Positions 19,915-31,954 are shown, counted from the stretch's first letter. The stretch is DNA of 64,000 nucleotides from Spirometra erinaceieuropaei (GCA_902702965.1 CACRXP010000233.1:369048-433047), one strand, 5' to 3'. A program made the numbers and translations. Notes: generated from the letters alone by a model not told the origin.

Positions 19915-22162
19915 CTATGAAAAATTGGAGAGCAAATAGTCAACCACCCATAAGCCACGCACAGAAATGAGCAAACGCTATAGGCGATTGCCAGGTTCGC
20001 AAAAGGGTACTTTGGGTGGTAAAACAGGGTGAACCTCGTAATGACCGGTCCCAACCAAAGCCTCACCTTTTCGACTTAGGGGTGGGAACTAGTCAGTGGA
20101 TTTCAGTGGGAGCCAGAGTCCAGAGTGGCTTCCAGCGATGGGGCACCAAAAAGTCGATGAGGTCTGAGTTATACACTTTAAGCTTAAAAAAACTGCAAGC
20201 GTCGGGCGTCTTCAGTTGACTTAGCGCCGAGTTAAGGGTAAAACTTCGACACTTAGTGACTGTTCGCGACGTGAATGGCGGCCAAGGTCGATAGCTGACG
20301 TGAGCAATTTGAGCACCTTCTCAACTTTGATGAGCAACCCATCACACTCACTCTCCTCTGCAGCGGGGTTTTACCCTTCTCCAGCCTACGCAGTGTCATG
20401 CGATCCCCTTCTGATGATTAAGTCGCTGATCCAGTACCAACGGTGCGCAACAACAGGGCGCCAGGAGAGGTCGGTGTTCCCGCTAAAATCTACACGTTCT
20501 GTCGACATTCTGGTGCTCCGGTCCATGAAATGGTTGATGAAGCGTTAAGAGATGAGAAAGTTCCTGATAACTGGAGTTCGAGCATCCTTGTGCCTGTCAT
20601 TGGGAATGGAAATAAGACGAGATGCGAGAACTACCGCGGCATAAGCCTCGTCAACGTAGCTGCGAAGATCCCCGCTATTGTCCTTAACGGGCAATTTCAG
20701 GCCCTGCGGGACTCTAGGACGAGGTCCAACCAAGCAGGATTCCGTGCTGGGCCTGGATGTGCGGACCAGATATCCACACTGACGCGCTTTCCGGAATTCC
20801 GTCATAGTTACTAACAACCGACGGCCGTCTGCTTTGTTGACTTTGCCGCCGCGCTTGATTCCGTCCATCGTGAGTCCCTGTAGCGGATAATGGCACTAGA
20901 TGATGTGTCAGCCAAAATCTTTGCCATTATCAAGGCCCACTATCGCTGCACCACCGTGAGAGTTCTCGTACATAAAAGTCTCCCCCAACTGTCCGATATC
21001 CGATCTGGCGTTCGAAGGGGTTGCATCCTGCCGCCCATTTTGTCCGGCTACGACATTGGCTGCATTCTCGGAATGGCTTTACATAATTATCACGGTGTGG
21101 AGTTTGCGTCCGGACGCCGGCTGACGGGTCTCGACTACGTTGATGATACCGCTTTGCTACAGGCTTTTCTCAATCCCTAGAGAGTACCTGCGGAACTGGC
21201 ACGACATATCCATCGCCACCAAGATCCGCGTGCACCATGCATCCGTCCGATCAGTCTTCCTCTACGGTTGTGAATGCTACGCTTCTTGCGTGGGAGATTG
21301 GCAAAGACTGGAGGTATCTGACTACCACTGCCTGAGTGGGGTACGCCGACTTCGTCTCAAGTGACGCAGTCCACACTCACTACGACGGTAACGCGAAGAT
21401 AACTTAGGTCATCCAAGATGACTGAGGTGGTTTGGGCACGTTCTCCGCTGTCCGTTTCACAAACTGCTGCTCTAGATTCGCGCCCGTTGCCCACCTGCAG
21501 GCGTCGAAGAGGTCAACTAAAGACCAGAAACGACACGGCTCGTCAGGGTATATAAGTGGTTCTTGGATCGTCCGTATTCAGTCTCTGTCGCTGGAGGAGA
21601 GAATGGGCCGAGCTGTCTGGATCTGCTGCCGCAAATTGTCACGCGTGGAGAGGTACAATACGTGAATTCATCAACGTCGGCTAGTGCAGACATGGTAACA
21701 ACCGCACCGAGTACAAAAGCAAAGAAACGTCAAGAAAGCAGGCACGGGATTCGGACTTCCCCGTACTACAAGTGGCTTTGCGCAAAATTCCAGGGAGGTT
21801 CGAGTTAGGAAGGTAAGGGTTACGATTATGACGGTCGGCGTTAGGACATGGGAATAGGTACTTCCCGGAATTTAGCCCATCAGCTGTAGTAGGTGAGGGA
21901 GGGTCCTTGTCCACGTGACTTAGAAATCGCATCGTCAAAGGTTGTATTTGAGGAAGTAGGTTTTAAATGATAGTCTTGATTGTAGTAATGCATACTCTTT
22001 ATTTTGCGAAGGAAATGCGAGTTAGTGGCTCGAGAAAGACCGGACTGCGGCGACCACGATTAGGAACAGTCATCGACCTACGTCACGTTGTCTATGGAAA
22101 CTTCCTACTTCAAAGTAAGAGTGATAAATAAGAGGTAGACCAACAATGGAACTAATTATAAC
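19915..22162 (-). other. intron, 2.2 kb, occupied by a dead reverse transcriptase
   Basis: Most of it is the plus-strand retroelement at 20440-21800. The remainder shows no feature. Confidence 0.6.
20440..21800 (+). mobile_element. degenerate non-LTR reverse transcriptase (RT) pseudogene
   Basis: Successive broken plus-strand frames carry RT signatures in order: CENYRGISLVN (near 20630), QAGFRAGPGCADQIS (20735), VCFVDFAAALDSV (20830), SGVRRGCILPPI (21005), GLDYVDDTALLQ (21130) with the YVDD catalytic box, then SVRSVFLYGCECY (21245) and a WFGHVLR-like thumb end (21430). Stops after the GFR region and before the thumb, and a deletion after YVDD, make it inactive. It lies antisense to the host gene in an intron. 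Confidence 0.85.
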
Positions 22163-22876
22163 CTCAGCAATGCTTCCGGAAAACACGTTCTCTTCATCGT
22201 CCTCTTGCAGGTTGAAGAATGAATAGTACTCGGTCGGAACAGTAGAAGTTGTGGCTGAGGAACGCGGATGAGGAGCCGCAGCGGTGGCAGAGACGGTGGC
22301 AGTGGAAGCTGCAGCGGTCAAATATGAGGGCGGCGGCGGCGGTCGGTGTCCCGAGGTCCCACGCAGCTCCTCCATCCAGCTGGGGGAGCGAGACTCTCGA
22401 GCCCTGACGGGGGGCGGCGGCGGAGGAGGCGAAGGAGAGGAACTGGGCAGAAGCAGCATGACATCAATAAGGGCCTCGACGGAGGGCAGTATGGGCCAAT
22501 CAATGTCCCTGGTGAGGGTCGGGGGACTGGAGGTGGCCCGGTCAACACGTTCAACCATTGACTGCACAGACGGACCGCCGAGGTGCTCGATGGCAAACAG
22601 AATATCCCGCAGTCTGAAGCCCATAGCTAACAGCCGGGGGATGGGTGGAGGAAGATAGTAGCTCTCTCCCGCAGTTGCCTCCGAGGCCTGAGGCCCACCG
22701 ACAGGATTTGTATCGCTCTCATGGGCACGTGGGATAGCCTGAGAGGCGGAAATCGGTATGGGCGACTGGCGGGGGTCCGCAGCACGACCACGACGGCGGT
22801 CGAGGGAGGGTGGTGAGTGGCACCGAGAATCCCCCACGGACCGCAGTAGACTCTCCTCCAGCACTAAGCATGTTCG
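22163..22876 (-). CDS. HERC2: HERC2-like UBA-like segment with Pro/Ser-rich tail
   Basis: 238 codons, phase 0 in and out (acceptor TCCCAG, donor GAG/GTTATA). The core IPRLLAMGFRLRDILFAIEH and ILPSVEALIDVMLLL aligns with human VVQLMEMGFSRRNIEFALKS and GVEALVGWLLDHS, the UBA-like part before the CPH domain. UBA folds bind ubiquitin or other partners; the MGF loop motif is intact. A seven-proline run and an Ala/Thr/Ser-rich stretch follow, then EDDEENVFSG, acidic as in human. A Ser/Pro/Arg-rich segment precedes the core. Confidence 0.82.
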
Positions 22877-24811
22877 CTGGGAGCAGGTAAAATTCAATGG
22901 GCTATAAAGGTGTTGAAGGCAAACTAACCGACATCACGTGCATTTATGCAAACACCCAGTATGAAAGTGTCGTACTTAGCATTGCCTTTTGAAAAAAAAA
23001 ACTAGCGAAGGACGGAAGACTGCTAACATGCGCTGAGGCACATCAATCAGGGATGTGATATTAATGTGTTGAAATAAAAGGGGAAGCGAAAATTGGGCGA
23101 GGGTTGGTTCTGCAGGCCCACCCGGTTGATACTCTATGGTTAGCTTCCCAAAACAATCTAAGTAGATGCGAGTACGCCGAATTTACAGATATGTTTCACG
23201 TGTTTGCATTTTTCTTATCACTTTAATCCAGTGAGTGACTGTGTCACGGGAGGAGGAGTGCTTATACGTCATCCTCGTAAACATCAGGCATCAGTTTACA
23301 CGCGCTTCCCTGCGCGTGCTTCGAACTCTGCTTGCGCCCTCTTTCCCTTCCCAATCCAGCGAGTGGCTAAGTTAGGCATGTTTAATAATATTGTTTTAGT
23401 AAGCTAACCATACGGTATCAATCAAGTGGGACCGAAGAGCCAAACCGTGCCGAAAATTGGATTCGGCGTCATTTATAGACTGGTCAGAGTAGCTGTTTTA
23501 CCTTAAGGCTCGTTCTTCGTGCACAGAAGACGGAAATTACCTGCTTGGACATTGCTGCTCTCAACGGCAAAATATGAGTCCAAAGCTTCTTGGTGGAGTG
23601 GTTGACAGCTCAAACACTTTTTAGTTTTATGCCTTTCTCCTTCCATTGTGCCCTGACAGCTGCTTCAGTTGGCAATCTGAACTAAAGAGCCCGTTAGTAA
23701 CCGCCGGAGTACGCAACGCCAACAAGACACTGTGCCCCAAAACGAGTCGGCTATCACCAGTCTATTTCATTTGGGGCATTATCAAATAGGACTTTCATAA
23801 ATCTGAAATAGCACGGAGCGCAAGGTTCGACGGCTCCAGAAACTTACTACTGCACGTCTCGCAACAGTTTTCTAGGTGGAATAAATCGGTTACCTCAGAG
23901 AATAAATGACAGAATTGTGAAGAGTGCCGAAAGGGGTGCGGAAATAGTAGCACGTGGAGAGCCCGGGGAAGTCTTAAGGCAATTCGAGTCCATCTACCAA
24001 CGAGATATTATACGCAGGGGAAGGCGCTATTATCCGAAGAGCAATTTCCAACAAACCCGTTTACTAATGCTTTAACATCGAGGAAAATCAAGTGGGCACT
24101 AACTAGATATTGTCTCGCAAGTACCCGTCGAAATGTTCACCAAGGGCCCGAGGATCATAGCCCTCCGGCCGACCGGAAACCAGGTTAAGCTACAACTCGT
24201 CGAACAGTGGTTATATCGAGCAGATTGGCTGAGAAAGGGTTTTCTGTGGCTCCTGGATTTAAAGGGTGACGTCTCCATCTAACTCCCCCACACATCGGTT
24301 TGAGGTTTCGAGATAGTGTCCGACGACAGCTGGGGCCTTAGGTGATGACGAACGCCATTCGTCGTGTCGTAATAATGCGTGGCTTGTGAACTTCCCATAG
24401 GTATGAAAATTGCCAGGCCGATGTCCAGACCTGCCTGAAGGTATTGTCGCTGCATTGTCCGTGACAGCCTACCTATTTCGTCACTGGCCTTCGCTAAAGC
24501 TTGCTATACTCACCTGCGGAAGCACCCTTTTGCCATAAGTTAGGTCAAGATGAAGACTGCGTGCTCTGGAATACACCCGTCGTCTGTCCTGGCTTGCGGC
24601 ACTAAGTGTTAGTCGAGGGTGGCACTCCAATGGTATTTTCTAAGGTCTGAAACCTAGCGCTTGTCACAACTAACTTGTTGTTAGCATCGGTCACAAAAGA
24701 CATACGTGTCGAATGAGACAGCCTGGTGTTAAATTAGAAAATTAAGAAATATGGTAGAAAACCGCGAAGCAGACAAGGTGAGAAGGACAACCAAGAGGAA
24801 GGGTGAGACAC
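22877..24811 (-). other. intron, 1.9 kb
   Basis: No coding, RNA or repeat signal was recognised. It has a short poly-A tract near 22990. Confidence 0.5.
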
Positions 24812-25269
24812 CTTGGAATGGGTTGACTTGGCCTGAACACCCGGCCGCAGATCTGCCGGCGGTACCACTATTCGGGGTCTCAGGGCTGTACCAAGGAGCA
24901 GCTTGGTGAAGTTGACAAGCGGGGATGCTTCGTCTGTTTCCTTTGTCACGGCGAACGACTGAACTCCCAAACGTATGAGGGTCAGAAAGTGAGAGAAGGC
25001 CTCAGGGGGCCGGTTGTGTGAATCGGTGCAAGCGACGTGTCTGGCCGGTTGGCACAGAAAACTGTCATTCTGCAGTAATGACACCAAGTCCTCGACTATG
25101 GCGTTCAGAAGACGTAACAACATGCTGAAGAGGAGTTGGCCGACAACTAACTGGTCCACCGGAGGAGAGGTCTCGGAGTCGTCAAAGAGCTGTGTCATCG
25201 AGGCGACACGTGCACCATCTGGACAGACGCAGGCCAAGACAACGAGACGTGCCAACTCAATGAGCAGAC
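24812..25269 (-). CDS. HERC2: HERC2-like helical region exon (152 codons)
   Basis: It opens LLIELARLVVLACVCPDGAR and carries QLLFSMLLRLLNAIVEDLVS. The human region with SVWAQLVNLAGSK and RCQQLKLYILKAGRALLSH lies at the same place between the FGEGTV segment and the UBA-like segment. It enters in phase 1 (GGT codon split over the junction) and leaves in phase 0 with donor CCAAG/GTGTCT. An earlier donor (CGG/GTGTTC) would break phase with the next exon. Confidence 0.65.
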
Positions 25270-25629
25270 CTAAAGGAGGGAGGAGGATTAAAAGGCATTG
25301 AACAATGTGTGACTGGGCGTGCAGAAGTCCCTTCAGAACGGTTCTTGCTGCTGCTACGTCAGAGCAATACAGGCAGCCACGTTAGCCCATAGTATTCATT
25401 AGTGAGGTCGCGCTGGCCGCATGATTACTCAACATTTGCCGTGTGTTCACCTATTAGAGGGCCGCTGAGGGGATAACTCAGTCCTCGTGGTCAGCACTGC
25501 GTGTGTGCGTGTAAAATGACTGACAGAAGGACTGAGAGTCACACTTAATGGCTCCTTCTTAGTGTGGCCTTAATGGCACTCAGGCACGTGAGGCTCGGAC
25601 CTGGTACCTCTAGAGTGGTGACCGGGCGG

Positions 25630-25870
25630 TGTGTGGCACACGTAGACGGACTGTTTAGCTTTGTTAGTTATTGCACCTTCGGTCGTCCGGACATCATCCT
25701 GCCACCCGGAGCCAGGTGGGTGAGAGAAAAAAGAGTGCGGTAGATGCTGCACAAGTCCACCTCACTGTAAAGTCAGTCCCACACAAATCATCGTCCTGCG
25801 CCCGCCATGCTGTGGACGCCGTCGCTTGTAACGTTCGAACTGCCAGGCGGTCACTGTAATCGAAGTCGCC
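25630..25870 (+). repeat. dispersed repeat copy (GACGGACTGTTTAGC family)
   Basis: GTAGACGGACTGTTTAGCTT, GTTAGTTATTGCACC, then a middle part ending CTGCGCCCGCCATGC recur in diverged form at 26187-26370 (GTAGACGGGCTATCTAGCTT). Shorter fragments with (T/C)AGCCACTGCG appear at 52790-52830 and 57090-57140. No coding frame spans it. Confidence 0.6.
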
Positions 25871-26179
25871 GAGTAAGCGCAATCGTATCCCCAGCGAGAT
25901 TGGTTCAGAAACTGGCGCATGGGATACAGAGGTGGATTTAACACAGATCTAGAATTGAGGTTCCTCCGTCTAAGTAACCGAGTACGTTTTGGAACAATTA
26001 CGACGAGTTAACAGTTGTGGGATGGACGGCGGCCAACTCACACGGTAGCTCGACTCTACTTCGAACTAGGCATCAAAACTGCAATGACTCCCTCTTGGCG
26101 TGGCCTGTTTGGAAAACAAAAGACCTCCGCTCGCTCTTGAAGCCTAAATCGTGTGGAAATCAGAGAGCCGGCCGCAGGC

Positions 26180-26370
26180 GACGCGCGTAGACGGGCTATC
26201 TAGCTTTGTCAGCCACTGCGCCATTTCAAGTGGTACTGACGTCGTCTTGGCATTGGAAGAGGGAACCATGAGGTAGATGTTACACAAGTTTAAACCACCA
26301 TAATTACATTCATACGCAAGTTATCACTGCGCCCTTGAGACAGTGGCAGGCCTCGTTGTTTGCAAATTTA
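26180..26370 (+). repeat. dispersed repeat, second copy of the GACGGACTGTTTAGC family
   Basis: GCGTAGACGGGCTATCTAGC … GTCAGCCACTGCGCC … CATACGCAAGTTATCACTGC. The last block also occurs at 27218-27250 (CATACGCAAGTCACCACCGC) as part of a third, shorter copy. Confidence 0.55.
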
Positions 26371-27292
26371 CTAAACCACAACCCTTGGTGTACCGTGGTA
26401 GCAGACAACGAGTTTGATTACTTGACGCGTGGAAACTCGATGTTGAATCTGATCTTAAACGACCTCGATCTGCCCAAGACCACAGATTTATCCACAGAAT
26501 GAATTGAAATCCAGTGTACTCTAGTCTGCTTAACCCAGCATTGAAGGTTTTCGTAAAGAACAGTCCTCCCGTTTTCCTGTAGTGTAAGTAACCTCGATGG
26601 CTTCATGGTAGGACAGTCATTACACTGCCGTCAGTTCGGCAAGTACTACCGAACCGCAATGTGGCTTCACTGATCACCCCAAAGAGGCAATGGTGCACTC
26701 CAAAGGGGGAGGGGGTGCCTCAACGAATTATCGGAAAGGATTTGCCCTCTGGCCTCTCGTCTGACTGTCAGTCGATGCACCCCCTCTCCTCTGCTCTGCA
26801 AACACTGTTTAGATGGCAAGCACAGGAAAGGCCAAGGTCTCACCTGTTTCGGCCCGGTGACACTCCATTTGAATGATTCGGCTGATGGGGCGTGGGAAGA
26901 AGACAACCTGAAAAGAAGACGCCGCCACTGAAACTCGTAAGAAGACAACCATGACAAGGACATACAGACGCACCGCAGATTATCGACTTATAGGACGCCG
27001 AAAGAACTCTGGGAGGTGGCAGAGGCTAGGGAATACTAAAAGTATGCGCTTTAGATAATCTGCAACACCAGAAAATCGATGCTTTTCCACCGACTAACGG
27101 ACTAAAGCAAGCGTCAACTGTGCCATCTAGCATTAGAAGAAGGGCATGCTCGAGAGTCTAACTTGAAAGTTTCTTTATACCGTGGTAAATACTACTCAAG
27201 ACAGCGCCACTATAAAAAAGTCCATACGCAAGTCACCACCGCGCACTACGACAGTGGTGGACCTAATCCCATGCCACGATTGAATTATTAAT

Positions 27293-27579
27293 TTGGTAAG
27301 ATGTGGTTTGGTAGGCCCACCTGATGGACACAATACTGTTGGGGTTAGGGTTATGGACTATGGTTAGGAATTATGGTTAGGGTTAGGGGTTAGCGCAGCC
27401 ATTTCTCACTCATTCAAAGTACAACCACGCATTCCCAATAGCTTTTTCTGCATACAACTACTTGACCTCGCCGCCTGTGCGTTCCCCGGCCCCACCTGTA
27501 AAAAACCCTATTACTGCCGGTCCCGTATTAGAGGTGACTGGGGTTTGTTTACTTTGGGTGGGGCTACAAAACCACATCC
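27293..27579 (+). mobile_element. terminal-inverted-repeat element, copy 1, core TTAGGG-like
   Basis: The left end TTGGTAAGATGTGGTTTGGT and right end GGTGGGGCTACAAAACCACA are inverted repeats. A degenerate GGTTAGGG tract lies at about 27339-27395. The right end abuts the N gap. The element is the reverse orientation of the copy at 31251-31599. With no coding capacity it fits a non-autonomous (MITE-like) DNA transposon. Confidence 0.65.
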
Positions 27580-27637
27580 NNNNNNNNNNNNNNNNNNNNN
27601 NNNNNNNNNNNNNNNNNNNNNNNNNNNNNNNNNNNNN
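27580..27637. other. assembly gap (58 N)
   Basis: Unknown bases. The gap begins directly at the end of an inverted-repeat element, a plausible cause of assembly failure. Confidence 1.
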
Positions 27638-28094
27638 ATCCGGCTACCGAATGCTGACTGCTGGCTTGGCTCAATTTGAGTCTACGGAGTCATGCACAGA
27701 CACGGCCCACAAGTACCTACGACCGACCTCACTATCCGCGACCTCGACCTACTTGCTGTCGTAAAAAACAACAACAAAGGCCCTTTTTGAAAAGTGCAGA
27801 AACCGGCCCTCCGAGTAGTAATAACAAACTACATACGGCGCTGGCAATCTGTTCCCATGCAAGTGTGAGAAGGTTGAAATCCCAAAATGTCACCAAATGG
27901 TACATGGGGCTTCGTTGTTATCAAAGTTTGACCATTACTTTTGGAGGCTTGTTTCAAAGATTCACAATATGGTGCACCTTCTGGGGGCACGAGGCATACC
28001 CGTATGGCGTTCTCTGGGGAACAGGAGACCAGATTGGCGTTGTTGAGATCGCCAAAATGACTCCCACCGACAGTTCTTTTGCCGATGTCACTAC

Positions 28095-28428
28095 CTGGGC
28101 GCCGCCAGCAGCGCAGTGCTGGCAGCAGGGCGGAAGCCCAGCGCAGGAGGCCACCCAGTTCAGTCTTGGCGTCGCGGACGGAGGCTGAACCTGCGGTCGG
28201 GGGCTCAACGGGGGAGGACTCCCCTGTCTGCCGTCCTCTCGGCTGGTGCCGAGGGGCCGGTTTGGGAGGTGGCGACGACTGAGTGCACGTCTCGGAGGGC
28301 TGAAGAGGCAAGATAAGTAGCGCAAGAGCTGACTCCGAGCTACATTTGATGGATGGGGGTTCCGGCTGGGGTTTGGAGTCGCCCTTTTGACGGGTCAGAG
28401 CGGTGACGAGACCAAATTGGCAGTCATC
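28095..28428 (-). CDS. HERC2: HERC2-like exon starting at the FGEGTV-like segment
   Basis: The first codons read DDCQFGLVTALTRQKGD, which I align with human HDEFGEGTVTRITPKGKI. A Pro/Ser-rich linker follows, then LGGLLRWASALLPALRCW. Acceptor TGCTCTAG and donor CCCAG/GTAGTG give phase 0 in and 1 out, fitting both neighbours. It is shadowed on the plus strand by a GC-rich open frame that I judge spurious. Confidence 0.65.
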
Positions 28429-29248
28429 CTAGAGCAGATTTCCAAAAAAAGAGGAAGATTTCAAGTGAAGAGTAAGGGCAACAAACGGGGGCAGACTCAA
28501 AACGAAATAAACAAATATCAGTAAGCAAAGCAAAAAGGAAGTCAGGTTCACCCAGACTTAAGTCAGCGAGTCGCATGCGTATACTCGTCAATCACCAACA
28601 GTCGTCCAGGTGTCAATCGTCTGTCCTCTGATGTCTTGTAGTAAGGTCAATATATTCCACAAGTGGCGGTGTAAACAATGGGGTGGCGGTGGCCTTCGGG
28701 ACAAAACATTCCTTTGGATACCTCTAGTTTAAGTAATGTAGGAGTTCTCATCGAACACGTTTGGCTTTTGTGTCAGATAAACTTTAGTCACCTTGAACAG
28801 AAGCTGACTTTCCGAGACAGGACAATGATGGTTCGATACTTTTCCGTAGTGTGATACCTTTTTTCAATTCACTTCGAGATGTGCTGATGCTCGGAGGGGA
28901 ATGTTATCATTTTATTTGGCAAATTCAATGCAATCGAAAAGGCAGTCGTGCGTCCTAAGAACCTGAAGGCAGGTTTTTCAATGCATCTCTCTCTCAACTT
29001 GGCCTTCTTCAAAACTCCACCTTTGAAATTTACCGAGTCTGTGTGTTAACAGACTAATTTACAAAGATAGATAACGTTGCGCTGGCAAATGTTTCGGGAA
29101 GATGCAACAACTGGGTAACTTTATGCATTTCTAATGCAGTCAGTAAACTCCATTATCAACGTAACCTAAGGCCGCGGGATGGAAATTTTCATCTGCACAG
29201 TCAGTGCTACTTAAGGGAAGGGCGATTATGCAAGGTCTCGGCTGGTAC
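28429..29248 (-). other. intron, 0.8 kb
   Basis: No feature recognised. Confidence 0.6.
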
Positions 29249-29589
29249 CTTGGTTGCTGTAGGCCTCAGAAAGCTGACAAAACTGCCGAGATAGGGACGT
29301 TCATCTAGGCCCACAAGGAACGCGCAGACGGTAAGGATGAATAGCCAGCGCGGCGAGGCCTGGGTTAGGTCATTTGCACTGGAAACCGATAGCCGATGCA
29401 GCATGCCCTCCGCGAGACCGCCGTCACTCCACCAGGTCGGTGAAGAGGGGGAGCTCTGGGGCGCCTTTTGGTTGGAGGCAAACAGGAGACTGCGCATCAA
29501 CAGAATGACTTCCTCGAGGACGCCGTTTAGCAGGCTCGTGTTGTCCTTCCCACCAACGTCATCGTCATCAGAGGCCAAAGTAACTGGTG
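29249..29589 (-). CDS. HERC2: HERC2-like helical exon before the FGEGTV-like segment
   Basis: It reads LLNGVLEEVILLMRSLLFAS then SPRWLFILTVCAFLVGLDER. Human HERC2 has LAEEVVALLRTLHSL and GGLMAVLAVIGGIDGRLRLG in this order just before the FGEGTV segment. The acceptor is TTCTTTCAG and the donor ACCAAG/GTACCA. Phase is 1 in, 0 out. An acidic SDDDD stretch opens the exon. Confidence 0.68.
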
Positions 29590-29802
29590 CTGAAAGAAGA
29601 CGAAAGTACACGATCATTCAAGTAATCCAAGGTCGAAACGACACAATGGTCAGTAGACTTCAGGAGCGGTACGTCGATGAGATCGCGGCCGTGGAGGAGG
29701 CATTGGTAGTTGGAGACGAGAAAATTCATTTGAACGGTGACTGTTTAGTATAAATAGAGACGGGACAAAAATGAAAGTGTGAAAAATAGTCTATTAACTG
29801 AC

Positions 29803-29935
29803 CTTTATGAGCGAGTACTGCGGGGCAGAAACGCTGACGGATGCCTAACTCAAGAAGCTGCCACAGAGAAGCACCAATCCTCGGATCTGGTGGCAGGTGA
29901 GTCAACGCAGCCCTGAGCACGTGACAGCAAAGGAT
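29803..29935 (-). CDS. HERC2: HERC2-like short helical exon (44 codons)
   Basis: It encodes ILCCHVLRAALTHLPPDP then SLWQLLELGIRQRF. The human segment QILAVHLLQAVLPSWDKTE and LVEKLFDFLGSLL has the same spacing. Phase 0 in, 1 out; acceptor TTTGTAG, donor AAAG/GTCAGT. The split codon gives Ala-Pro with the next exon. Confidence 0.62.
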
Positions 29936-30904
29936 CTACAAATGTCACGTGAAGGAATGCAGGCGGACGGAGGGATAAAAAATAAACCCTTTAAAGCAAT
30001 TAGCTTTTAATAAACTGAAAAATTCTAAAATAAAAGACTGATTAACTGAGGGAGGAGGGGTCAGTATTTCGATGACCATCTTTTTTGTGGGCTTGAGTCA
30101 GACATTAGTTCGAAGGATTAGAAAAGGTCTACGGTGGGAACTCAGCCCAATCTCGATGAAGCCTCATTAGTAGATGATATATAAATTATTAAACGCCCTT
30201 CTGAAAATCGGGTAACAGTTCCTGTGACAAGGAATGAGTCACAGAAAATCGAGGTACAGTCGTGGCCCAGTTCTCAGTTCGATAGGCCCGTTTGGATGGA
30301 AGGCAGAACGAGTTTAAACGTGTGAACCCTAGACTTGTGATGGAGGATATGAGTAAGGTTACTTAGCGCTGCTATCTACGTGAAGATCAGGGACCTAGTT
30401 TAACAAAACTTGGACACGTAGTTTGGTAGTTTGAGTGGCCGTCTTAGATTCGCGAAGTGTATGACGGTAGCTGGCGTCGGGATAGGACTTCTGGGCGCGG
30501 ATAATTAAGTCTAAAATGCCTATTTGTGCTTCCCATCGTGTTGGTTTACCCGTCGAGATTACGTATTCGTCGTCGTAAGACGACCATCTGGGGAAGTAAT
30601 GCTGGATTTGAAGTTTGCATACACTGATAATCCATATGGCTGGACGTTAGCGTCGATGGGAAAAGCAAATACGTTACTGTCGACCAACCACAGGATTAAA
30701 AAAAACTAATCGTTGAGAAATCTGGAAACCGGACAGAGCAAATTTCGTTCCAACAATCGGTAGGTTGTTAAAGGGCAAAAAGTCAACCCCCTTCACGAAA
30801 AATAAATTAGAACGAAGCCTAAGACTGACAGGTATATCTTTAACTCCCAGTGTAGGACAACTCACAATTGTAAGGTATTCAGTAAGCGCGTTATCTACGC
30901 CCAC
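29936..30904 (-). other. intron, 1.0 kb
   Basis: No feature recognised. Confidence 0.55.
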
Positions 30905-31185
30905 TTTCTGTCCACTGTCGTCCAGCTCTGCTGACCGGGGCGATGAAATAGCCCCAAAGAATCGGAAGCAGGCGTGCCTGAGGAGGCAGAGTACAAGGTG
31001 AGCGCACTCGCGATAGAGCTGGAGGAAGAATGGCGAATCTTGGGGGTGCTGGCGGGTAGGTGCTGTAGACTTTACAAGCCGCAGCGTCAATGAGAGGACA
31101 TCGACAGTTTCGAAAGTGTGGAGCTGATTATGACCGCATACCGAGGTTGCTGTTTTAAGACGGAGAGAGAAGCGGAAAGACGGGG
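30905..31185 (-). CDS. HERC2: HERC2-like helical exon
   Basis: A strong pyrimidine tract and TTTGTCAG precede PSFRFSLRLKTATSV. Then come VLSLTLRLVKS and LYRECAHLVLCLLRHACF. The joined upstream residue makes LTPSF, similar to IALTPQV in human. The donor is uncertain (AAA/GTGGGC chosen because it keeps phase 0 with the next exon; CCCCG/GTCAGC is another option). Confidence 0.55.
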
Positions 31186-31250
31186 CTGACAAAGCAAGGA
31201 TCAGAGAAAAAACAATGACAGACAAGGAGCCAGAACAGTTTAACCGACTT

Positions 31251-31599
31251 TTGGTCAGATGTGGTTTGGTAGCCCCACCTGAAGTAAACAAACCCCAGCC
31301 ACCTCTAATACGGGACCGGCGGTAATAGGGATTTTTACAGGTTGGAGCCGAGGAACACACATGTGACGAGGTTAAGTAGCTGTATGCAAAAGAAAAGCTA
31401 TTCGGAGTGCGTGGTTGTACTTTCGATGGTTGAGAAATAGTTGCGCTAACCCCTAACTTTAACCCCTTATCCTAAACCCCAAGCACTAAACCTAGCCTTT
31501 AACCCTAACCCCTAGCCATAGCCCCTAACCGCCAACCCTTAACCCCAACCCGAACAGTATTGTGTCCGTCAGGTGGGGCTACCAAAGCACATCTTATCC
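31251..31599 (-). mobile_element. terminal-inverted-repeat element, copy 2 (complete)
   Basis: Both ends are present: TTGGTCAGATGTGGTTTGGT at the left and CCAAAGCACATCTTATCCAA at the right, inverted repeats of about 30 bases. The inside carries a CCCTAA-like tract at 31442-31550 (reverse of copy 1). Shared inner blocks with copy 1 include TAATACGGGACCGGCGGTAA and GTGCGTGGTTGTACTTTCGA. No clear target duplication was seen. No open frame for a transposase. Confidence 0.75.
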
Positions 31600-31954
31600 A
31601 ACTATTTCATACAAAGATAGAGGTCCTCGTCAGACTCGAAATTTCAATGACCATTTGAATCGAACACAATCAACCACTATGGAATTAACGCGTACTGTTC
31701 ACCCTACAAACAAGTGGGACAGAATGTTAGACCGTACCCCGACAGAGGTACCAGCTAAAAGCCCAGACACGTGTTTTGTCGATGTTTCTGCTGCTTCATG
31801 AAACAGCTGTACAGTTTTTTCATTCCTTGACGATGGGCTCGCGTGAGTTCGAGACGTTGGATAAAAAAACAACTAGTCCCCGATACCGCCTTCCAGTCTT
31901 CTTCTATTCAATTACATAGGTCGTGCGTACTCGGGATATATATGTATATATGCT

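Larger units (their letters stand above)
25270..28094 (-). other. intron, 2.8 kb, repeat-rich, with assembly gap
   Basis: It contains three diverged copies of one dispersed repeat (25630-25870, 26180-26370, 27180-27275), one inverted-repeat element (27293-27579) and a run of N. Confidence 0.6.

Noticed and set aside
27954..28316. GC-rich frames on both strands around 28.0-28.3 kb
   Set aside because: Only the frame with the FGLVTALTRQKGD start joins neighbouring exons; the others are composition shadows.
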